A model generated the notes under the pieces. The model searched no databases. It had not been told where the DNA came from and saw only the letters and a list, made by a program, of their open reading frames with translations. DNA of 64,000 bases, from NCBI GenBank assembly GCA_951799425.1, contig OX637396.1, positions 37,812,701 to 37,876,700 of the forward strand, given 5' to 3'. Position numbers and translations under genes: made by a program. Numbering within the stretch: the stretch's first letter is position 1; each line of letters opens with the position of its first letter. The stretch is from Ilex aquifolium. Taxonomy: Eukaryota; Streptophyta; Magnoliopsida; Aquifoliales; Aquifoliaceae. This document shows positions 1-12,000 of the stretch, piece after piece.

Positions 1-3000
1 CGTTATTTGGAAACTGGTGAGTCCCACCATTGGGCGATAAGCTTTTCATTTGTGTATGACCACTGCCATGCGCTAGTCTTGACACATTATCGACTGTTTC
101 CAAATGTTGTTCACCTATATAGTTGTCATAAAGAGAAATGTCTTGCTCCCCCTGATCAAAAGGAAAGCAAAACCGCATTTAAAATTGCACATTAGAGAAA
201 TAAAAGATGAGCTACGGTGGCAAGATTTTTTTTAAAAAAAAAAAACAATTTGAGCGAATAAAAAACTATCAAAAAATTCCAACTGTACCGTAGATCTATG
301 CAGAAGTTGATTATTGAAGGGACTAGGACTATTGTTGTCTAGAGATCGATTTCTAGCATCACTTCCCGCCATGGAATTCAACTCCCCAATCCTAGCCTGC
401 GGAAAAAAAGTACATTCATCCTTAGTAATTTCATATAGCAAATGACCAATGACGACAGGTTACATAGAACTAACTATACAGGAACATTTGAAACCAGTAC
501 TCACGAGAACCATTGATAAGCCAGAATGAGTCAAATTAGATATGCCACAATTAGTCAGATAATAGGAATGCCAGTGGGACAAAATAAATATCTGATGTTA
601 AAAACAGCAATCCAAGATGCAAATTTCAATGAGGCAGCATTTGTCTCTACAGAAATCATTTGCAAGGAAAATTTTGCAAATAACAGAACTTAAAATGCAT
701 GTATGACAAAGACAACAACTAACTTTTTCAATTGAGCGCTGCTGCTGTTTTGATCACTCTTACATTATGTCTACACATTCAACCTTAGAAGCAGAAAGAA
801 ATAAAAAGTTGATGGCGAGAGAAAGTAAAGAAAAATAGCACCAAGTTCAAAGGTTCCTCAAATTCTTCACCCAGGTGGAGCCTCTTCAGTACTTACTAAA
901 AATGTGCATGACCTTTCTTTGGATCACTAAACATGTACATGTACATGTACTTCAGCCCAAAAGCAATAGCGCATGCACTATTATTCCCTTTAGATTATTC
1001 CTCACGACTTTAAAATGCATCAAAAAGGTTTAGCAAGAGCTTCTCTAACCAGGCAATGTGGGACACGTATATTGACAAGACACCTCTTCAACCTCCTTGA
1101 CTCGTCCTTTTCCAGGGCATCTTAATTGTTGGACAACTAGACTTTGGACTGTCACGATCTGACGATCCACCACCTAAATGACCAACGTCCCTGTGTGGGA
1201 CCCACTCAATCACCTTAAGGTCCTCAAACTCATCTTCTGCGGGATCCATCCAAGCATGTCTCCTTATGGAGTCCATCACAGCGCTTCCCCAGATGGGCAA
1301 GTCTCCATATGGGACCCGTCCCAACACCGCGAGGTAGGTCTGGATTTGATACCTCCTATACGTGACCCATCTATAGTGATATTGTCCACTTTGAGTTGCC
1401 CCTCATGACATTAAAACACATCACAACAGTTTAGATAGAACTTTTACATATATAGCTGACGGGCCCGGCTCAGACCAGGCCTAAATCACAGAAGCAGACT
1501 AACAAAGGTTCAGTCACAATTTCAGTTGGGCCAAGCCCACCGTCCTGAAAGACCCAATTTATTACTAGTGCACGTGGGGATCTCCATTTTAGGAAAGAGA
1601 ATCCGTGGAACGCATTCATTGGGGTGCACATCGCCAGCTTCACAAAATCACCTCGCCCGTTACGGGAATGACACCGGCCTCACGAAACTACCCCTCTCCC
1701 CGTTACGAGAATGACGCCTCAATCAGGGCTCCCTTGGAGCAGTTATGAAACTTTTCTTGCCTATAAATTATAAGTCCCGCCTACACATGGGGGGCATCAC
1801 TCATCTCTCAGGCTACATACCTTGAGTAATAAAACTCTCTGGCCACCGTAGCCATTCCGTGTGGAGTAGGTCACTCAGACCGAACCACCTAATCTATGTG
1901 TTTGATTGTGTTGAGCATACTCTATTACATACTTGATTGATTTGGAGTAAACACTTTTGTGCATCATCAATAGCCAATGACCTTCTCTAATCAGACGTCG
2001 GGGGCCAGTTAAATGGACAAGACACCTCCCCAACTTTCTTACATCACCATTACCCAAGGCCTCTCAAACTGTTGAAACTAGACTTTTGGTTGTCACAAAA
2101 AAGTTCTCAGCTCCATAATCCCAAAAAAGAACTCTAAAATAGTAGAACTACAGATTAGGTGAACTTCTTGCAGTCGACAATACCGCCTTTTGTTGAGGCT
2201 GGCAAAAGGCAAGGTGCCTTAACAAGATCTTGTAGATTGATTGCCACAAAAGTAAAGTGCAAGATCATAGCTTTAACAATGAATCAACAAATAGAAGCAA
2301 ATACTACTACCTACCAGGTTAAGCAGAAGGACAAACAAAGCCTAGTTATCACAAATGATGTCCAGTTCATCATATATCAACCAAAGGCGATGTTTATGAA
2401 GAAAATTCAAGCAAGTAAATGCATAATAGCCAACATAGAAAATTTTTACGAAAAGCAATTTAAATTAGTCTAACATAACCAATATATCTTTGAATATGAA
2501 AATGCCCAAGGCACAATGATAAAATAAGTGTGATCAATCATACATAATAGCAATGTTCAAAGCTCCAAAGTTCTCTCTCTCTCACACACACACACACATA
2601 AAGACATAATTCACAACGTGAGTACGAGTACAAACTGTTTTTCTTTCTTTATTGTTTTTTATCAGTATCGGTACTAATTGTTCACATATCTGATTTATGA
2701 GTAGATGGGACATTATTTTCCTTTTTTTGGCAAGTACTACACATGTTAGAAAATTAGGAAAAGAAGTTCCAGTTGTAATATGTAAGAGAATTCAATGAAA
2801 ATTCTATGTGAAAGGGAAAATCCATTCACTCGTTAGTAACAACTTTGAAACTCATAATTAGTAAACGAGGCAAGGAATTACACCGAAACAATCTTACATG
2901 TGAAGTTCTAATCTTCAACTGCAGTTGATCATGCAAGTGCTGCAAAGAAAGTAAAAGAAGGTAAGCTTTACTTAAAAAGTTACAATCAATTAAATGGGAC

Positions 3001-6000
3001 AAGTAGGTTTCGATAAGAAGCACAATTCCCACTTTTCTTTGAGGCTAAAGAAAGGATTCAAATAAAGGAAAAGATAATGATCTAGGTATAACAATAAAGC
3101 ATGCTCAAGTTAGAGGCAAGAGAGACTGTTGGGAATAACAGGGGAGTCCAACAACCCACGACCCAACATATTGAACTCAACTCGCCTAAAAAGCTCAGGT
3201 AGGGGGCCCATCCAATGCATATTAGTCCTTATGTTTCAAACCACTCTTCTGATGTGGAATTGGCATTTCACCTTTGTCCTTAACAAAAGGTTTCTCCCTA
3301 AGCGCCACTCGTCAAATCCAAGAAGTATATGACCGCACTTATATCCGTAGCCAAACCAGTAAGTTAAAGATCTCTTAGAAGATATCAGCACTAATTAGAA
3401 GTCTCAGTGCGGAAGTAGAGAATATCAAATAGTTATGTGGGTGTAGACAATCCTTAGATGAGGTCCCACATCCACACCCAACATGTGTAGCACCATTCAT
3501 TGCCACAGCATGCCAATTGGTGAACTTCAAAATTATTTAGAAAACTGGGAAGCACATTGTAGACTTCAGAAGCAGTATAAGATGAAAAATAGAAAAAAGG
3601 TATGAGTTGGTGGTAGTAATAAATTCAAAGACTACAGCTGTTTCACCTTAGTGTCTGCGTGAAGAAGAACAAGAAGAGAAGATATCTTAAAGACTCCTGA
3701 GAAATTCCATGAAGCAATTGGGTAAGAACAATATGTTACGAGTTCTTGACAGCGAGAATAAAATACACAGTAGATTCTTAGGCTTGATGCTTCTAGCCAC
3801 CCTATTAGGTACCATTCAAGAATCCAATGCTCAAAAGCGAGACCTATGTAAACTGGTTAATTGGTGGATATTAAAATGAAAGCATGATGTAAAAGTTAGT
3901 GTTTATGTAAGCCTTGCAAACAAGCTAGTATATGACTCGAGTATAGAAGCGAAGGTTAATAGAATTGATTGAAATGGGACTTCACCCTGACGAAAGAATT
4001 AATCTGACTTTCGATTGTCCCAAACAACAAAAATGGGCTAAACATTAAAAGTAGTGGAACCAAACAAGAAGCAAACTAGCTAGCCCCTGATTTTATCTTC
4101 TCAGTTGTAGCTTAAATTGGTCACTGCTTGGATCATTTAAGGGACCACACCAAATAATGTTATGGCCACGAGGATTCCAGAAAAAAAGGATGGAAGCCTC
4201 GACTGAATCTTCACAAAATTGCTATCTCCTAGGTTCAATCCTTTCCTCTTCCAGCAATAAGCTTTTGATGCACATACGTACATGAAAAAGTTTAAGGCCA
4301 GGTTGTTCCAATCAGTCGATGTTGTGCACAAATAAGTGTGAACCGTTATTTTAGGGGAGCAATAAATAGCCAGACTCCTGATACATTGTGGAGTTCAGTA
4401 AACAGCAGGCTACCCAGTAAACGGAGGGCAAACTCATATAAATACCTTACATAAGAGTACTATATAACATTGGCATATCACACATATGACCTGCATGCTT
4501 TACAGTTCATACCATTACACTGTTGGAAAGAGTAGAGGCATTGTTAACACGAGGCCGAACTCCATATTCAGCCAATAAGCCCTGTATGGATGACATGAAG
4601 ACATATCGCTCCTCCTCTGCAACCTGAATCACAAGTCTATCTTCTAAGCAAACAGAAAACTTAGAGAAATGAGACGAAATAAAGGAGACAAAGAAGATAG
4701 CAGAAACTCAGAGCACCATACTTAACTGATTTAGTTCAAGATGTTGAACAAAGAAACTACAGAAATTTAAAGATACCAGTGTTGTTTGGGTTTTCCAAAT
4801 ATAGCAAAATTACTTACAGAAATCTCTGATTTGTATCATGCAAATTAGAATGAATCAGTAACAAGTAAGAACGAAGCAATAACACAAAAATCTGAAATTA
4901 ATAATATATAAACTGAACCGTTTGCAGATCAGGAACTATTATTTAGATTAAGGCTAGTGTTTGACACTATGTCCTTAAAGACAGATTTCGCCCCCATACT
5001 TGGTGCTTATGGAAATCGAAGTGTCTGCCTCCCAGGATACAATGATCTTTACGCAATTAGAATTAGCACTCCGATCTAATTGTCCAGCGAACCAGAAATT
5101 ATGTTGTGTACTCTCAGATATGTAGACTGCTAATGTCAAAACTATGACTGTAATGATTGCCTTATTGACTAAAAAAATTTTGAATCCTGAATGACTATGT
5201 AACTAGATTATTTATGGACAGAATGGTGACTGATCCGAACAGTCACCATGTGTTGGAGTTATAGTCTAATTTATTAGAATTTCTTTTCTTTCTTTTCCTT
5301 TTTTTTACCCTTACTATTACTTTTATATTTTGCCTTAGACCAGAGGGATGTTCAAGTCACTTTATACTATTGTTCGACTATATATACGGGGCTCTACTCT
5401 TAGTTTGGATATCCATTTCACTCACAGATATCTCAAGTTGGTATCAGAGTCAAACTCTAACCCTAACCCTAATCCTAGTCTCCACCATAAACCTAGCATA
5501 CCCAGCAGCCAGCCAACCCACTGCCCATCGACTACCTGCAACTTTCCCATCAACAGCCTGCAACTGCCTCTGCTCCACCGACAGCAAGCAAACCAGCGAA
5601 ATCAACATTCTCCACTGACATACTCCACTGATAGCAACTACCTCAGTGAAACCCAGCAACTCCTCACCTTTAACTCCTACGACAGCCTCAGCGAAACCAG
5701 CCACTGCCCAGTGAAATCAGCCCAGCCCACTGCCTAGCGAAACCAGCCCACAGCCCAGCCCCAAACCCAACAAACCCATATAAAACGACCCAGCTAACCC
5801 AGCCCCAGCAGCAAACCCAACCAGCAGCGATACCAGCCCCCCGCCTTCGTACTTCGCGCTCTTCACAGTACCGCCATCTCTTTTGCGCCACTGACTTCTT
5901 TTTCCTAGAGTTGCAGCATCTATTACCCTTTTTAAGAGGGGTTGAATCCTCTTCTCCGTTGATCTGCTTTTGATGCAGTAATCACTTATATATTCACTGG

Positions 6001-9000
6001 ATTTCTGGGCACCGTGACCTGATTATTTGGGAGCTTTCTGGACTTTCTTTATCTGTCGCTACTATTCGACTTGAGGTATATTGTTCTCCCTTATTTTGTC
6101 CCTCTACTTATCTTAGAGTATTTTATGTCATGGGTGCCCACGTATTATTGTTGATATGGCTACTACTGAGGGACTTGAAACTCCTACCGTTGAGACCTCT
6201 ACTATTAAGACCCCTACTGTTAGTACTTTCACCGAGAATGTATCGTCTGTTTCTCCCACTTTTATGTTTGACCAGTATACAGTACCTACTAGCACAGTTA
6301 TAATACCGTCAATGTCGGGTATGATCTCTCAGAAGGTTACGGCACAGTTGTTGAATGGCCGCAACTTTGCTAAGTGGTCACGTTCATTCCAACTTTTCTT
6401 AGACTATGTAGGGAAGCTTGGTTGGCTAACGGGATCTCACCCAAAGCCAGGTGATGATGACCCTAGATATTCTGCGTGGTTCTCTGAGAACTGCGCTATT
6501 TTTGAATGGTTATTTGGCTCGATAGAGCCATTTGTTTGCAGGATTCACCAGTTTCATAGCTCTGTTCCGAAGCTATGGAGTGTATTATCAAAGATGTATT
6601 CCTAGTCAGGACGAGGAGTTCGTGTTGATGAGCTTTCTCATGAGCTCTCATATGCTTGGCAGGGAGATATGACGATTCAGGATTATTATGGCTATTTGAC
6701 CCGGTGCTTACTTGAGTATGAGACTCTACGTTCTCTTACTACTATTCCGAAGATCGAGCCTGAGGGAGTAGCATTCCTACATATTCGAGAGCAGGAAGAT
6801 ATGATTCACAAGTTCTTTATGGGGCTTCGTGATGAGTTTGAGGGACCTCATTCCCAGATCTTGTCGATGCTGAGGTTTCCGTCCCCTTATGAGGTATATG
6901 CGATGATTGAACAGCATGAGTGTCGTGTCCGTATTGCATCACTTCCAGTTGCGACCATGACTCCTCTGGCCGGCCAGATGGCCCTTACAGCTGCTACAAG
7001 GTCTCGTTCAGGACCCTCAGCTAGGGGTAGGGGTGTCAAACGTGTCGGGTTAAATGGGTGACGGGTGAAAAACATGTAAACCCGTACACGACACGTTTAA
7101 TAAACGGGTGAAAAATCTCAACACGAACCGTTTAATAAATGGATAACACGACACGACTCGTTTAACCCGTTTAATTTAAAAAAAAATTATATCAACAAAT
7201 TTTAATACACCACTTTTTTTACTGCTAATTGTATTTACCTCAAAAAAGAGGAATTTTAGCCAAATTTCACATAAAAAAAAAAAAGGCAAGAGACCACTGC
7301 CTTTTATAGGCAAAGCAGCCCTCTCCATCTCCCCTCATTTGCCGATGTGGGACAAAAACAAAAGGGGTTGGTTTGCCTTTGTCATGAACTGCTCCTCATC
7401 TCCCCTCCTTTGTCTTTGAACTACTACTTTACTTCAAATTTTTTTTTTGGTATTAATTTCTTTACTTTTTTTTCTAGCTAATTTTTTAAAATAATTATTA
7501 ATTTATTATTATATTAATTTTATTTAAACGGGTAAACGTGTGATAAACAGTTTGACAGGTCTCACCCGAACAAGACTTGTTTATTAAACGTGTCTGACGG
7601 GTCAACCCGTTTACCACTCAAACCAGTTAAGATCTCACCCAAACCCGTTAAGATCTCACCCAAACCCGCTTAATTCGTGTCGGTTAATCGTGTCATGTCG
7701 AATTTTGACAGGTCTAGCTAGGGGTAGATAGCGCTCGAACCAGCGCCGTCAGGGTGCCCCAGATCAACGCAGACAGGAGCATTCTCGTCAGTGTGATTAT
7801 TGTGGCAGACCAGAAAATCAAAGGGCTGCTTACTAGAAGCTTCATCCGGAGCTTAAGCCGCCTCCTCACAACTGTACTGCTGTCATTGCTGAGGTACCAT
7901 CACCTACAGTCATTGCTCCTGCTCCTCCTTGACAGAGTGATATGGATGATATCACTTCTCGCTTGGATATATTTATGTCAGCCCTAACTTCTCAGGGCCT
8001 GACTACTGCTTCTGCGACTAGTTCACGTATACATCATGCCTTTCATGCTTGCCCCAGTCCATCTCCCTTTTGGATGCTGGACTCGGGTGCGAATGATTAT
8101 ATGACAGGTAAGGCTCATCACTTCACCACTTTTGACGAGCAGTTACATACACAAGTTCAATTAGCAGATGGGACACATGCCCCTATTGTTAGTTGGGGTA
8201 CAGTCTACATCCCAAATGGCTTTACATTACGTTCGATTTTTCATGCGTCAAAGCTAGCATGAATTTATTATCCGTATATCAGTTAGCCAGAGATTTTCAC
8301 TGTGCGGTTGTGTTCTTATATGATTCGTGTTATTTGCAGGACCAGAGTACCAGGAGGATTATTATCAGGGGACATGAGAGAGATGGACTGTACTATCTAG
8401 GCGATCCACCCTCAGTTTCACCAATTTCTACACCTCCATCACCTGCACCTGTTTTATCTTTATTTCTTCCTAGCTTGCATGCTAGTATTTTACCTAGTAT
8501 TTGTCGTTATGATTTTTCGTCACAAACTGTTCAGTTGTGGCATGATCGTTTTGGACATACAAATTTTAAATATTTATGTATGTTATTTCCTGCTTTGAGC
8601 AATGCTTGTGTTGGTGGTAAACTTGATTGTGTTATATGTTCCCTATCGAAATATGTTAGGACCAATTATATTCCTCGCATGCATCGGTCACCTAAGTCAT
8701 TTGACCTAATACACTCTGATATTTGGGGACCCTCTCCTGTTACTGCTCTATCAGGTGCTCGATATTATGTGACATTTATAGATGACCATACCCGTTGTAT
8801 TTGGGTCTACCTTTTACATAGAAAGTCAGATGTACTCTTTGTCATCACTCAGTTTCTCAAGATGATTAAGATACAATTCGATGTCATTGTTTGTACTCTT
8901 CGTTCGGATAATGCCAAATAATATGTGTCTGACGCCCTAGTGTCTCACCTTTCTTCTCAGGGTATCCTTCAGCAGCTCACTTGTCTATATACTCCTGAGC

Positions 9001-12000
9001 AAAATGGAGTTGCTAAAAAGAAAAATAGGAGTCTGATATAGATGGTATGTTGTATGCTTAGAGGTATGGGGATACTAAAATCTTATTGGCATTTTGTTAT
9101 TTGACTTCTACCTTTTTGTGTAATCGTACACCATGTCATGTTCTTCAGCATAGGGCTCCCTTACAAGTCTTATTTCCTGAGCAGACACTTTTTTCTTGTT
9201 CCCCTCGTGTTTTTAACTGCACATGTTTTATTCAGGATAGGTCTCCTACTCGTCATAAGCTTGATGATAAAGCAATTCGTTGTATCTTTGTGGTTATTGT
9301 CATCAATCTAAGGGGTATCGGTGTTATGATCCTATCAAGCGTCGTATGTATCACAGTCTAGATGTTACCTTTCTTGAGCATATTCCTTATTTTTCTTCCA
9401 GTCATGTGTTTGTCCCTCCAATTGATAATACTTTTTTTGATTTTTCCTTACCACAGGAGACAGAGCCATTGATCATTGTCACTACAGAGTCACCAGTCTC
9501 TTCTCCCCCAGAGCTACTAGTTCTTGTCATCACAGAGTCACCAATCTCATCTCTTTTGCAGGTTTATGTTCGCCGCCCTTACTCTCATCCCTCTAATGAT
9601 TTCCCCTCTACATCAGGCAATGCCGGTAATATTTCTCTGTTCGTTAGCATATTGATGCACCTATTGTTAGTACTGATGAGATTGCAAGTAATGAGCTAGT
9701 TACTTTACCTAATGAGACATTGACAGTGGAGGATGATGATTTAGGGCGTCGTTATCCGTGGAGTGATCGTCGTCCCGTTGTTCGTTATGGTTTGACCGCC
9801 AGGACTTTATATCCGATCTATAGTTATGTTTCTTATGGTGATCTATCTCCTACATTTCAAGCTTATAGTATGGCCTTATCAGATACGCCAGTTCCTCGCT
9901 CTGTTTCAGAGGCTATGCGGAAGCCCCAATAGGTTCTTGCCATGCAGACGGAGATAGACGCTCTCCAGCGTAATCATACGTGGGATCTTGTCTCTTTACC
10001 TTCAGGGGTGAAGCCTGTTGGCTGTCGCTATGTTTACACCCTGAAGTTTCTTGCAGATGGTACTATTGATCGTCACAAGGCTAGGCTTGTAGCGAAGGGC
10101 TTTACTCAGGTACCAGGTCGTGATTTTGGTGCTACATTTGCCCCTGACTACCGTTTGATTGATTATATCTCTGGCTACGGAATACTTTTGGTCTCTTCAT
10201 CAATTGGATGTGAAGAATGCATTTCTTCACGGTGATCTGGACGAGACTATTTATATGGATGCACTACTAGGTTTTCGTGGTAAGGGGGAATATGCTGGGA
10301 AGGTATGTCGACTGCGTAAGTCTCTTTCTGGACTAAAATAGTCATCACGAGCCTGGTTCTCTCGGTTTAGTGGTGTAGTTGTACGTTTAGAGTTTACCAG
10401 ATGTCATTCTGATCATACATGATTCATTCGACGGAATACTTCTGGATAGTGTGTCATCATTTTGGTATATGTGGATAATATTATTATTACTGGGGATGAT
10501 ATTTCTGGGACTGCACAGTACAAGGTAGACCTTGGGAAGGCCTTCAATGTGAAGGACCTTGGATTTTTGCGATACTTTTTTGGGATTGAGGTTGCCCATA
10601 GCAGTAGGGGTATTGTTCTTTCTCAGAGGAAATATATTATGGATCTTCTCTCAGACACTGGGATGCTGGGGTGTAAACCGACATCATCAACCATGATTCC
10701 AAACCTGAAGCTCACTGCTGAAGATGAAGAGTTGAGAAATCCGATTGTCTATCAGAGGTTGGTAGGTAGACTTATCTACCTAACCAACACTAGGCCAGAC
10801 ATTTCATTCGCTGTCAGCCGAGTTAGTCAGTTCATGCACAGGCCGTGTCAACCTCATCTTGATGTAGTTTATCATATTCTTCGGTACCTCAAGTTTTGTC
10901 TTGGACTTGGGTTATTTTATGCATCAAGATCTCAGACTGGTTTTCTAGCCTATTATTCAGATTCAAATTATGGGGAAATGTGTGACGGTTGATCTACTAT
11001 GAGCTTCTGTGCTTTTCGAGGGACTCATCTTATCTCTTGGAAGAGCAAGAAGCAGGCAGTTGTCTCCCACTCGTCAGCAAAGGCAGAGTATCGGGCACTG
11101 ACACTTGGCACGTGTGAGATTATCTGGGTACAATCGATTCTTGGCGAGTTGGGATTTCCAGTGACTTCTGCATCCACATTATATTGTGATAATCAGTATG
11201 CTATTCAGCTCGCTTCTAACTCTGTACTACACGAGAGGGCGAAGCATATAGAGATCGATGTTCACGTTCTTCAGGAGAAGGTTAACTGCGGTATTGTTAC
11301 TTCATTGTTTATGAGGACCAGTGATCAGGTTGCGGATGTTTTCACCAAACATATCACTCTAACCATTCTTCGGGATTCGATTGTCAAGCTTGACTTAGTT
11401 GACATTTTTGCGCCTAACTTGAGGGAGAGTGTTGGAGTTATAGTCTAATTTACCCTTATTATTACTTTTATGTTTTGCCTAGACCAGAGGGATGTTCAAA
11501 TCACTTTATACTATTGTTTGACTATATATACAGGGCTCTATTCTTAGTTTGAGTATCCCTTTCACTCACAGATATCTCAAGTCCATGCGAACAGATGCAA
11601 GCCCGCAGACACATGCAGCCCAGAAGACACCATTGAAGTATGCCCATTGAGAACATACATGAATTTGAATTTCGGACAAGAGGAAAAATTAAATCCGAAC
11701 AGGTGCGAATTTGAATTCTAGCGAGCACCAGAAATTAAATTTCGGGTTAAGAAATTTGATCCCAATTCGTTAAACGAATTTTTTCCAAAAAAATAAGGTT
11801 GGGTTTAAATTATACCCGAGCTCGGCCATGCCGGTCGTGGTGTGGCATGGCAGTGCGCGCATGCGTGTGTGGTCGAACCGAAGCCCATGTAGGTGCTCAC
11901 TCTGCTCATAAAAGTGTGTTACCTACTGGGGTCCAACCCATAGAGCAAACTTGGTATATATATGCACAGGTAGAATTTCTTCCTCAATCAATGTGGGATT

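Larger units (their letters stand above)
5251..11582 (+). mobile_element. Degenerate Ty1/Copia LTR retrotransposon
   Basis: The element is flanked by the 5-bp duplication CCATG at 5246-5250 and 11583-11587. The 5' LTR is 5251-5438 and the 3' LTR 11430-11582. A primer binding site TGGTATCAGAG (5439-5449) matches the 3' end of initiator tRNA-Met. A purine tract GAGGGAGAG (11421-11429) abuts the 3' LTR. The internal domain order is gag, protease, integrase, reverse transcriptase, RNase H, which defines Copia. All domains carry stops or frameshifts, so the copy is dead. It lies antisense inside the 8-kb intron (4624-12604) of the coiled-coil gene and carries a hAT-type insertion at 7028-7716. Confidence 0.93.
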
